Part shown: positions 9,984-19,336 of the stretch, in pieces | Position numbering within the stretch: the first letter of the stretch is position 1 | Layout: each line of letters starts with the position of its first letter | Assembly: GCA_001953115.1 (NCBI GenBank) | Contig: LSSL01006964.1 | Coordinates: 1 to 21,451 of the forward strand | Reading direction: 5' to 3' | DNA length: 21,451 bases | Source: Smittium mucronatum | Lineage: Eukaryota; Kickxellomycota; Harpellomycetes; Harpellales; Legeriomycetaceae | Program-made: the position numbers and the translations under genes | Notes under the pieces: generated by a model | Databases searched by the model: none | What the model saw: the letters and a program-made list of their open reading frames with translations, nothing else | What the model was told of the DNA's origin: nothing

Positions 9984-11340
9984 ACTTTAAAGTACTTTAA
10001 GGATGAATAAACAGGGAAATTGAACAGGGGTTTAAGCTTTATGCGAATTAGAGGAAATGTGAGTATTCTTTACAAATAATAATAAAAAGCAAAAAATTAG
10101 GTACACTACCCATTTATATTAAAACTAATATGAGCAAAAAGTGGAATGAAATGCCAAGTTGTTTTATATTTTCTGGGGGTTTTCAACACTTTTGTGTAAT
10201 ATGGTTGGCATTTCTATAGAAATGATAGTGTCATCATTACAACATTTTTTTCAAAGATAGATTTTTATAACTTTGGGCTATTGGTCAAAAAAAGCCCCAA
10301 ACATATGCAATCTTAATATGATTAAAAGAATATACAGAAATGATTTAAATTGCATCAGTTTACAAAATTAGACTATAAATATACCCAACCATTTTTGAAA
10401 TCAGAGTATTTTATTTAACCCAAATCGCAATTGACACCAGATTTTTAAATTGTTATGCTTGTAGTGTCATCATACCGATCTCCAATTAATCTAAGAAAAT
10501 TAACCACATTTAGTGTTTAAATATGTGCTGCAAAATCGAGTATATGGTCGCTATAATTAATTCTATGCTCTATAAAAGAAGAGATATGAATTTTAATGAA
10601 ACATGCAACCAATAGCTTCGATAAAGCGGTATTATCTGATTTAATAACGCCCAGTCACAAAAAGTGATAGGTAGTCTTGTATATTTCCATGCCCAAAAAT
10701 GCATTGAATTCCTATTTGTAAAGTAAAGAATTTTCTATTCGACAATGTAGCTCATTTGTAATCAATTTTATTAATTTTATTTTAATTGTCTAGAATAAGA
10801 ATGCCGTTTATGAATTGCTGACCCTGAAAGGACTAAATATAGAGGCGGTATACTAGAAGATAAGAAACTGCATGTGATATATCATTATAAATGTTTTATT
10901 TTAATTTCAAAATTCAGCTGAGGATTAAAAGTTAGTATGATCAATACTTTGCCCAGGCTCTATAATTTCAATATAAGCAATATATGGTGTTTTGTAATCT
11001 TTCAAAATTCCCAAATTGATCAGCATTAATATTGGATATGGCTTTATTTTTGACGGCAATTATTGGATACTTTCCAAATAGTTTCGTGTCATCAATTTTA
11101 ATAGTCATTCTATCTAGCCAATGGAAACAGAAATAAAAAGTTTTAGATCAAATATTTCAATTGTAAATTTGACGAAATACATTGTTAGTACCCTTATTTT
11201 TGTAAAGTACACAAAAAGGAAAATGCTTTGCTGCAAAGTATTATTGTTTAAATAAATTTTTCATTTCCAAAATTTAAAAGTTCCATGAATGAAGAATATT
11301 TTTAAATTATAAAATTTTGAATTTAAACAAATTTTCTCGT
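9984..11340. other. Gene-poor stretch with small inverted repeats
   Basis: No convincing gene. On the minus strand two overlapping small frames are open: 11108-10968, with an ATG, containing KLFGKYPIIAVKNKAIS; and 11059-10925, containing KDYKTPYIAYIEIIEPGQS. One may be a relic exon, but there is no family match and no splice chain. TAGTGTCATCAT occurs twice (about 10226 and 10461). A palindrome and an inverted repeat are listed separately. Confidence 0.45.
10148..10224. repeat. 10-bp inverted repeat next to a 16-bp perfect palindrome
   Basis: GAAATGCCAA (10148-10157) is inverted at 10205-10214 as TTGGCATTTC. The right arm overlaps a perfect palindrome, CATTTCTATAGAAATG, at 10209-10224. These could form alternative stem-loops. 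They lie upstream (on its strand) of the minus-strand gene that starts at 9983, about 170-240 bp away, so a protein-binding site is conceivable. Confidence 0.4.
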
Positions 11341-11505
11341 GAAACAATAATCATTTAACATGGCTACACTCTATCTGCCTTAGAGATCCTGATTCTTATG
11401 AACCAATAAGATCAAAAATCCCGAAATTTCTTCAAAAAAAATTGGAGGCTAGTAGCTCTGGAATGATTATAGAACATTTATGTTTTTAGTTTGTACCATA
11501 GATAA

Positions 11506-11802
11506 ATGATCCAAAATAATCAAGAACCCCCATCCATTGCATTCATTTTGTTAAGCAGTTTCCAAAACACACATTTTATGGGCTTAATCTGCCGAAACAA
11601 ATATCAATACCAGGGACCCAGCTTTCACTTAAACGAGGAAAGTTTATATAAAATCAATGAATTAAAAAATTTGTTACTTTCCTATGATACAACACACCTT
11701 TACCCTGAATTAACCCCCCCCCCCTTATACCAAAAAACGATTTCCCATTGTTTCCGCAGCTCTAGCCAAGTAAGGTTCTATGTTACAGAAATATCGAGGT
11801 AA
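11506..11802 (+). CDS. Doubtful 98-codon ORF
   Basis: ATG-to-stop frame preceded immediately by an in-frame TAA. It is less AT-rich than its surroundings. The translation is hydrophobic at first (PPSIAFILLSSF) and then polar, with no recognisable domain. It contains a run of 11 C (11714-11724). Just upstream another frame is open (about 11358-11490, LRDPDSYEPIRSKIPKFLQ...), and after the C run a third frame is open, so this may be a decayed or frameshifted gene or transposon relic rather than a functional small gene. At this base composition roughly half an ORF of this length is expected by chance in 21 kb. Confidence 0.22.
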   Translation: MIQNNQEPPSIAFILLSSFQNTHFMGLICRNKYQYQGPSFHLNEESLYKINELKNLLLSYDTTHLYPELTPPPLYQKTISHCFRSSSQVRFYVTEISR

Positions 11803-12723
11803 TCGAAAAATTGTGGTTTTTGATATTATAAAAACTTGTAAAGTTTTCAAAACCTGTAAGCTGGGTATCCGTAGGAAAAATATATACCCATAGCAGGGGT
11901 ACTCTATTGGAAAAAAATATCATTTGGCAACCATTAAATACCGTTCATGGTACCAAGAGCAATTTATAGTCCTATTTTAATTTCTGGAAATATTGTTTTT
12001 GACCTATGAGTGCCATTTCAAGATTATATACCCAAAAATCAAGTTAGCATACAAAATATGAAGACTATTTTTAATAATAAAAGTTCTTTTGTTTTAATTA
12101 CGTGGATTTTTCAGTCTGGTATACATTTTAGATGGTATAAAAAGCATCTTGGCGTAAAGTTAGGCTAATGAATCTATACATTAACTGAATTCGAAGCATC
12201 AAGTATATATATAACTCTAGAATTGCCTGTTTTATATCTCAAAGTGTAGTAAAGAAATAGTCTTGTTAATCTATTGAAAACCTGACAATTGGATAATTTT
12301 AACCAATAGCAACTCTTCTATTTTTCCAGAGTTGCTATTTTAGCTAAGAATTTGGGCTGATTGTTTTTTTCTGTTTACAGAAATAAATTATCGAAAAGAT
12401 ATATTGGATTTGGATTGGTCAGCCTTTCTTCTTGACCAATTATGATAATTTTACTTTGATTTATAACATTATTTTAGTTTTAAGACATTTAGTATTTTAC
12501 TATGAGAAATCCAACTAATATATTTTCGCTCATTCTCTTCCTTAGCGAATAATTTCCATTTCGTTCTTCATCTCAGTTAATATATAGAGATTGTCATCAG
12601 ATATCTTACTTTTTGGGTTATAAATTACCATCAAAATACTTTCAAAGCCTTTATTTCTCAAAAACCAAAGTGTTCTAGTCTTTTTTCTCCATCTACCTTC
12701 GGCATACAGTTTTATATTCTGCT
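11803..12723. other. Upstream region of the MYSM1-like gene
   Basis: Non-coding as far as I can read. It holds the strong hairpin at 12305-12339, a pyrimidine-rich stretch (about 12660-12700: TTTTTTCTCCATCTACC) close to the start codon, and ATATATATA at about 12205. The frame of the downstream gene is closed by a TAG shortly upstream of its ATG, which supports that start unless an upstream exon is spliced in at the CATACAG at 12703-12709. Confidence 0.45.
12305..12339. repeat. Perfect 12-bp inverted repeat (strong hairpin) upstream of the MYSM1-like gene
   Basis: AATAGCAACTCT (12305-12316) and its complement AGAGTTGCTATT (12328-12339) around an 11-nt loop. It includes four G/C pairs in an otherwise AT-rich region, about 385 bp before the start codon at 12724. 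It could be a binding site for a dimeric regulator or the remnant of a small inverted-repeat element. Confidence 0.55.
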
Positions 12724-15700
12724 ATGGCTTATGATGGACCCCTAACAAAAATAACCTTAACTGGTTCATATAATAGAAAATTCAAACGTAAGAGACCAAA
12801 ACAACAAAATACCCAAGATGAGGAAATAGGAGCTACAAATATTCAAAAGAGATCTTCAAAAAAGAGAGCCGAAAATATTCCTCTCAGGTTCTTCGCAAAC
12901 AATAATAGTGTCTATAAAGATAACTTCATTCCGCCTCTCAAAAACAGTTCTTTAGAACAACAGCCTCCAAGAAATATCCCTATTGAAATAAAAAGATCTG
13001 AACTAAAAGAAAACTTGATAGAGCCTGGAACTTTTGTAAAGAATGAAATATATTCTTCTATCGAAAATTTTTCTGCCCAAAGCCCTCAAAAGCCGAGGAC
13101 AATTAAGCCAAGAACTATAGATAAAGTTATAAACCCAACTCAATATCCTGAAGTTCCTCCTAAAGAAAGTTCTCCAGCCGCATTAATAAACAATTCCGAT
13201 ATTGTTGAAAGTCCAAACCATAACTCTGGAAAATTCACCAATTCTATTAAAAGTTTACTAATAAATACTCCAGAAGATACTATTCCCTTGAAAAATACAC
13301 CTATATCAACTGCTAGAACCCCTATCACAACTACAAAAATGGATATGTTTATTCCCGCTAACAATAACCTTAATGAAGAATCCCCTATTACGATTGAGGC
13401 TGTTTCTGGTGAAAATGATACTTTACTCTCAAAAATTTCTTCTAAAAATGGTTCGGATTTAGCCTTTTCCAACTCAACTGAAAAAAAACAACCCCCGAAT
13501 ATTGATATACTCCCAAATGTTGCTAAATCTTACTTAAAGCTTTGCCAGACCTTGGAATCCCTTGATTCAAAAATATCCTCATTCAAATCACAGAAATGTC
13601 ACCTTCAAAATACCCATACCCCAATTGCGAAAGCACTCATCCCACAGCATCTAAAACTTAGGGTATCAAATGCCCCTAAAATTCCCTCCCAATCAGAGGT
13701 ATATCTCAATATACAAAATAAACATCCTAGTAATATTGATGAGCTTCCTCTAAAATCTTCTCCTTCTAAAAACAATAATATTCAATCCATTCCTCATAAA
13801 TATCTTCCAAATAAAGTAAGTACTCATATAAATATTTTATAGAATCCATTTCATTCTTATTTTCACACTATTGGGGGTTTCAAAAATAGTATCAAATAGA
13901 TAGAAACATAATTCAGGATTTCGAAAAAAAGGCTAATCCAGAATTTTTTTCTAAAAGTCTACATAACACCCCTGAAAGGTTCGTTAAAATCAGGAACTTT
14001 ATACTTGAAAGATGGGATATTACTAAACCTAAATACCTGACTAAGCTCAATTCAAGAAATGGCTTGACAGGATGCGGTGATGTAAACCTAATTAGTAGGA
14101 TCCACTCCTGGTTGGAAAAAATTAAAGCTATTAATCACGAAACATCCACCAATTTTGGCCTTGGCATCAGTTTAGAGGGCTCGGATAAGTCTAGAAAAAA
14201 TAGATTATCAGAAAACAAATCTAAAAAAAACAGAGATTTAGAATCAGTTGATAAATATCTTCATAATATAGAAAATGGGCCAAGGTTCACAGATCACCAA
14301 ACAGATGATGCAAAGTAATTTCACATTAATAGATTTATATTCAATTGATTTTTTTATTATTCACAACCTTCATGGCTTCATTTTCTCAAAAAATGTTGTG
14401 ACCCATTTTATTAAAACATGATCCTCAACACTCTATTTTTTTTTTACTTTCATAAAACATTTTATTAGAATATCACATTTCTGTAAAGCACCATCAAATT
14501 GTTCCTGTCAGTATTTTTGTGGTTGCAATTTCCATTCAGATTTTAAAAGAATCAATAGAGCTGCTTTAAAATTTGACCCCACTTGGGTTTGCTCAAAGTT
14601 TTTAGACTTTCCTCAAACCGTGTCTCTTAAAAAAAACGGAAATCCAATAACTAAAGGTTTATTTCATCACTTGCACTCGTTTATTTTTTTATACATTCAT
14701 CTTTATTAATAGAATTAAAAATCCGTTTTCATTTTCCAAAAAATTCTAATAGAATCCTTAAAAATCGATGTAAATCAATATATTGATCCCGATTCTCAGC
14801 CATTCAGGGTTTTAATTGACCCAACCCTGATTGTAATTACCTTATAATTTACCCTATATCTATTTTTACTTTTGACTCCATACCCAGTTTTACTCTTAGG
14901 GTTTTATGAAGATACAGTCTTTATTGGGCAGGTCATCTTGCACTGGATATCTAGGAGGCTATTTTGATTCGAGAACTAGCACGATATTTGTAACTTTATG
15001 TTACCCAACGAATATTGGGTACTCGAGAGGCATTGTAAGTATTTTTTTATACTAAAATAAAAATGAACATCGCCTATTACGGTCTTTTCATAAACCTAAT
15101 TTCTTCGTTTAATTTTTTTTTTTTCTTTTTCTTTTTTGGCTGGGCGGGTGATATAGGACGAAATTTTAAACTTGGATGTCACTCAATCAATTCAGGGTAG
15201 TCGAAATGATCCTTCAATTATTGGGATGTATCAAATATCCAAAGATCAAGAAAGTAAAAAGATTTCCACTTGCCATATCACAGAACAAATGATGTGCCAG
15301 GTAACGCTCTATTTCTACCCATTTATTAATTTTTAAGTTTGGGCTGCTTAAATTATTTTGTTAACGTTAATCAATTCTTAATTATTTTATTCCTCAGGAA
15401 ACATTAAACCTAGACCCAGATTGTCCATTTATAAGAATAAACTTGAATTCTGAAAACAATGAGTCAGCTAGCTTAAAGCAATTAGATGTTATTCATGTTG
15501 TTTTCGACAAGGGGAATTTCTCTAATTTAGGTAAGATTCATAACTCACAGATATTTTCGGCACTCAAGTTTTTAAATATACTCCTTGAAGATTTATTTTA
15601 AACCTCACTTCAACTTATTAATCTTTTTCATATATATAGGCAAACCGTATAATCTACACTATACTATTGAAAATATATCCTACCTATCAGGGTATTTTGC

Positions 15701-16018
15701 TGACGTATTTACAAACCTTACTACACCAAAGTCGTCTAGGAGGTAACTTCATTTCCATTCTTCTTAAAAACTAGAATTTCTTACAAAAAACATTCAATAT
15801 TAAACCTTAAGATATATTTTATAAGTTTAATAACTACTGGGTTACCTTTTTATCTGATTTATTTCATAATTTTTAAACCTTTTAGTAACAAAAAATTAAT
15901 TCCAAGAAGTGAAATTCAGAAGTCAAAGTTGATAAAGCGAGAACTCTTAAGAATAACAAATACTTACTATCAAGGCATTGAAGAAGTGCAGTCGTTAATA
16001 TTTTCAAACTGCTTTTGA
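12724..16018 (+). CDS. MYSM1-like SWIRM-MPN protein with degenerate JAMM site (nine exons)
   Basis: Exons joined by hand: 12724-13815, 13890-14314, 14469-14656, 14753-14832, 14900-15034, 15157-15300, 15398-15530, 15640-15742, 15886-16018; every junction keeps frame, giving 810 residues (human MYSM1 has 828). Residues 1-355 are low complexity with basic clusters (RKFKRKRPKQ, KRSSKKRAE: likely nuclear import); no SANT domain is seen. Residues 365-446 are a SWIRM domain closely resembling MYSM1: IDRN, NPEFF, TPERFVKIRNFIL, KPKYL, CGDVNLISRIHSWLE. A Cys-rich patch follows (511-528). The MPN fold starts near 585 (PFRVLIDPTLI, then GYLGGYFD), but JAMM residues are replaced: Ser608 for Glu, Gln666-Ile-Ser668 for His-x-His, His680 for Asp; only Ser677 remains. 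MYSM1 removes ubiquitin from histone H2A; this copy is probably non-catalytic and may act as a chromatin scaffold (inference). Least certain donor: GTTTAT at 14657. Confidence 0.8.
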
Positions 16019-16040
16019 ATTACTGGATATTATTTTACAA

Positions 16041-16073
16041 TTTATTTTAAAGATTGGGTTTTTAGTTAATAAA
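16041..16073. terminator. Overlapping polyadenylation signals between convergent genes
   Basis: AATAAA at 16068-16073 serves the plus-strand MYSM1-like gene (50 bp past its stop). On the minus strand AATAAA (plus-strand TTTATT, 16041-16046) lies about 70 bp past the PPR stop. Because each signal lies beyond the other, the two 3' ends are expected to overlap within the 98-bp gap. Confidence 0.5.
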
Positions 16074-16116
16074 CATGAAGCTTAAAATTTTTTAAATTTT
16101 AAAAGTTAAAAAATAA

Positions 16117-17958
16117 TTAAACCAGATTGAGATTAGGGTTGATTTGAATATCTTTCTCGGAATCAGTATTTACCGGGTCGTAATCGGCGATTGCATCCAA
16201 CTGGGCTTGTTTCTGCAGATTGATTTGATGGGCAATTTGACCTTCTTCAAGAATGTTTGAGATTCTGGGGATGATAGGAGTAACACCTAAACTCTGTGAG
16301 AACCACTCAACAATATTGGAAGCCAATGGATAGTTGTTTTTTGCAAAAAAATTGGTGATTATTAGCTTTAAAGTTTTTATCGACGGGTTAATCTTGAAAT
16401 CGGTAACCATGATTTCTACGAGTTCAATGGCTTGAGTATGAAGGTTGTTGATGCATAGGTATTTAATTAAAACGTTGAATGTAGATAGATCAGGATATAT
16501 GGGGTCAATTGAGGCCCCAGACTTGATTTCAGAAAAGAAATTTAACACAGTGTTATTAGTTTCAGAAACAAATTTGTTCACCACGATACCTGAGGCATTT
16601 AATTTATTTTTGTGCTCTGGTGAACACATGGAATAAAACATTTCGAAAGCTGATTTAAAGTCCTTTTGGTAACAGAAAGCCTCGATCATTGAATTGTAAA
16701 TAAGCAAAGATCTTGAATTTTCAAACCCAAATGGAGTAAATTGAATAGACAAGTTTTGGGAAGGAGAAAAATAGTCTACATCACTAGAAAACTCGATGGA
16801 TTGAGAAGATCCCGAGTAAGAGGAACCAAACAGGCCTATCCTATCGAAAATCGAATAATTACTTACATTGGAAGTACCAGCTCCATAATCGTTATCTACG
16901 AGGTATTTACCAGTAGAATTAAAAACTTCCTTTGCTGATTTTATATCGTTAGCGTATCCAAAAATTCTTATTATAGCTGCATTAGTATAATTGGTTTGAG
17001 TTATATTTTTCCTTTTCATCTCTCTCCATATTTCTATCGCCTCATTAACAGAATATGAATCGGAATTAAAAGGAAGAATGTTTTTAGACAATAAAGTCAA
17101 ATATAAGTTATATGAATATGAATCTAATTCAGTCCCAAGAAGTCTAGCCTCAGCCCACAGACTCTTTGCCTTTAGTTTTTGATTCGAATGCATGTAGAAC
17201 TCAAGCATGAGATTGAGGATTATTGTTTCTAACTTCAACTCATTACCGATTTGAGATTTCACGGCTTCGAATCCCAAAGATTTGTAAACTTGAGAGTCTT
17301 TCATATAATCTTGGAATAGGGATTTTTTATCAGATACACGACCAGAATTTACAGCTTCATAAATGTTTTGAGCATCCTCGCGATACGAAGTAGCTTCCTT
17401 ATTATTTAATCGGTTTCTGATGTATAAATTATACTCATTTATGTTTTGGATAATATAAACAAGTCTGCTTTCATAATTATCAATGACCTCCTGGTTAAAA
17501 GAAACCAATCGCTTTAGACTGTGCAACTGAATCATCTCTAGGTGATATATAGTTGGAATAAATAACTTTTGCTCGGCATTTAAATTATATGTTAATTCCA
17601 GATAAAAGTCCCAAGATCTATCAACATTACCATCTATCATAAGAGAAGAAAGCTTTCTCAGATTATGAGAATCGATGTTATTTTGATAAAGATTTTCACT
17701 ATTTAAATTAGCTTTCGAATTTCTGCGAATAATTTCACGTCTACGAATCTTTGTTTCCTTCAAATTAACTGATGATTTCTTGACATCAATTTTAAGATCA
17801 TCGATTATGTTATCCTTGATAGGGTGGATTGAAGAGGATAACACACAAGATCTGGAGTTAAAGCTGCGTGTGACAATGAAATTTTGCGATCTAGAGATAT
17901 GATATCCATCAGCACGAGCGAGCCTTGCAACATATCCCAATAAATTTTTAGATATCAT
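16117..17958 (-). CDS. Mitochondrial-type pentatricopeptide repeat (PPR) protein
   Basis: Single-exon ORF of 613 residues from the first ATG at 17958. The frame is open further upstream (to a TAG near 18144) but has no ATG, so the longer version beginning at a TTG (18063) is not used. The N-terminus (MISKNLLGYVARLARADGY...) is rich in Arg, Ser and hydrophobics with almost no acid, as in mitochondrial presequences. PPR-like helical pairs are seen at about residues 245-275, 280-320 (SYSYNLYLTLLSKN...EAIEIWREMKRKN), 322-350 (TNAAIIRIFGYANDIKSAKEV), 420-447 (LIYNSMIEAFCYQKDFKSAF), 492-522 (DLSTFNVLIKYLCINNLHTQ) and 525-560. Such proteins bind organellar RNA for processing, stability or translation; the target here is unknown. 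An insertion rich in Ser, Tyr and Gly (about 355-415) separates the repeat blocks. It is tail-to-tail with the MYSM1-like gene. Confidence 0.82.
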   Translation of the reverse strand: MISKNLLGYVARLARADGYHISRSQNFIVTRSFNSRSCVLSSSIHPIKDNIIDDLKIDVKKSSVNLKETKIRRREIIRRNSKANLNSENLYQNNIDSHNLRKLSSLMIDGNVDRSWDFYLELTYNLNAEQKLFIPTIYHLEMIQLHSLKRLVSFNQEVIDNYESRLVYIIQNINEYNLYIRNRLNNKEATSYREDAQNIYEAVNSGRVSDKKSLFQDYMKDSQVYKSLGFEAVKSQIGNELKLETIILNLMLEFYMHSNQKLKAKSLWAEARLLGTELDSYSYNLYLTLLSKNILPFNSDSYSVNEAIEIWREMKRKNITQTNYTNAAIIRIFGYANDIKSAKEVFNSTGKYLVDNDYGAGTSNVSNYSIFDRIGLFGSSYSGSSQSIEFSSDVDYFSPSQNLSIQFTPFGFENSRSLLIYNSMIEAFCYQKDFKSAFEMFYSMCSPEHKNKLNASGIVVNKFVSETNNTVLNFFSEIKSGASIDPIYPDLSTFNVLIKYLCINNLHTQAIELVEIMVTDFKINPSIKTLKLIITNFFAKNNYPLASNIVEWFSQSLGVTPIIPRISNILEEGQIAHQINLQKQAQLDAIADYDPVNTDSEKDIQINPNLNLV

Positions 17959-18617
17959 TTCGGTAAACACTATGGGAGGATCTATTATTGGGAAGTTCAC
18001 TGGAGAGGTTGAGGTGATCGAAACAAGGAAACCCCTATAAACTCTACAGTTAGCTAAATTCAAGTTTTGAGAAGGCCTACTAAGTATTTTTACTCCAATA
18101 TCGTGAAATAAGTTAACTGGAATTTCTATTTCTGATTTCTATATTAATCTTAATCGATTAATCAAGGTTGATAGGTTTCACCATTGGTAAAATTAATAGC
18201 ATCTGTATGATCATTGCTATCAATGGACAACAAACCTCATGCTACCCAGAAAATTCGCTTTATTAAATATTAACCTAATGATTAACTATCAACAATTAAT
18301 ATGTATTTTAATTGGTGAGAATGAATGTTATCTGACCTGAAGGATTCTTTTTGAGTATGGACACTTCCCAGGTATATTTTTTGGTGTCACGACTATTGAC
18401 CTACTGCACATTTCACATACTGGAACAATCAACTGATTTCCTTAATTAAGATTTTTTGTGCAAATAGAAATTGTTGATTTTCCAAAAATACACAAATTTA
18501 CGTCAATGCCTTGATATTTTATACAAGTGGTCAAAAAGTAGGTGAAATGTTAATAGGTCAATGGTCCCTCACCGATTTTTTATGCTTTTCTTGCTTGGAA
18601 ATATGTTTCTCACAAAG
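17959..18617. other. Upstream region of the PPR gene
   Basis: It contains the ATG-less 5' extension of the PPR frame (to about 18144), which may be 5' UTR. No other gene is visible. The rest is AT-rich with no sustained frame. Confidence 0.45.
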
Positions 18618-18792
18618 TATAAAATTATTGGATATTCAAGAATTGGAATTACAAAAGTGATTTTCTATTGGAGTTTTTGGAAATTAAATTAGAGCTAGTA
18701 TTTTCCATTTTTATTGGCATGGTATGAACAAATTTCATTATAGCCAATGTTTTACATAGTAATAAATAGTCTGGACTTATAAAGAATAATCC
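18618..18792 (+). repeat. Dispersed ~180-bp repeat, copy 2
   Basis: Same order and spacing of shared blocks as 6809-6989, including the exact 14-mers TCCATTTTTATTGG and TAGCCAATGTTTTA. Same orientation. It lies about 660 bp upstream of the PPR start, whereas copy 1 lies about 630 bp upstream of the GST start; the PPR gene is on the opposite strand. Confidence 0.65.
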
Positions 18793-19006
18793 TGATTAAA
18801 TTAATAATTGTAGTAATTTATTTAGGTAAAAAGGTTCTATGTTGAAATACAAAATAGAGGTAAAAAAAGCCAAAAGGGTCTCCAATAAAATCGCACATAA
18901 AACTTTATTTTCAAGACCCTGAACTTTATGTTTCAATACTTAATAGACTAGAATTCAAATTCATTTACAAACCATGTTATCAAAAAAACAGCCTTAGTGT
19001 ATCATC

Positions 19007-19336
19007 ATGTTCTTGTTTGTCAAACTTTTTATCCCTTCATTTTCTGATGCGGGTACTACCTTTCCTTTTTTAATTCAAGTCAAGTTGGTTATTGAGTGTC
19101 TTATTATATCAATGCCTTTAGCGCTAAATTATATACACTTTTTCCTCGATTTAGCTAACTTTAATGTGAAAATTTTCCGAGTTGTGGAATTCGAAGTTAA
19201 TGAGAAAAACTCAAGGGTCATGATTGGCTATTTTAGAAACATGGGTATCTACTTTAATAAATTCAACTCCAAAATTAATAGAGTTAGATATAGAAAAATA
19301 AACTTGAAAAACGAGATTTGTGAAAAAATTGATTGA
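19007..19336 (+). CDS. Doubtful 109-codon ORF
   Basis: ATG-to-TGA frame with a hydrophobic first half (two possible membrane-like stretches within residues 1-50: FLFVKLFIPSF and LVIECLIISMPLALNY) and a basic second half (KFNSKINRVRYRKINLKN). No family is recognised. For DNA of this composition about 0.1-0.2 such ORFs are expected by chance per window, so it is only mildly notable. It has no introns and no near neighbour in the same orientation. Confidence 0.25.
   Translation: MFLFVKLFIPSFSDAGTTFPFLIQVKLVIECLIISMPLALNYIHFFLDLANFNVKIFRVVEFEVNEKNSRVMIGYFRNMGIYFNKFNSKINRVRYRKINLKNEICEKID

Noticed and set aside
13140..13472. 110-codon minus-strand ORF
   Set aside because: Antisense of the low-complexity first exon of the MYSM1-like gene; hydrophobic only because it is the complement of Ser/Asn/Lys-rich codons.
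14064..14318. Separate 84-codon ORF
   Set aside because: It is part of exon 2 of the MYSM1-like gene. Its apparent TAA stop (14316-14318) lies in the GTAATT intron donor at 14315.
14906..16018. Independent gene starting at ATG 14906, at first considered MSH5-like because of GYLGGYFD
   Set aside because: The frame continues upstream through an in-phase intron (14833-14899) into the PFRVLIDPTLI exon, and the order SWIRM-MPN fits MYSM1; there are no MutS motifs.
16445..16938. 63- and 65-codon plus-strand ORFs
   Set aside because: Antisense shadows of the PPR gene.
17959..18063. 35-residue N-terminal extension of the PPR protein beginning at TTG
   Set aside because: TTG is not an expected start in a nuclear gene. 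The next in-frame codon, an ATG at 17958, gives a typical mitochondrial presequence.
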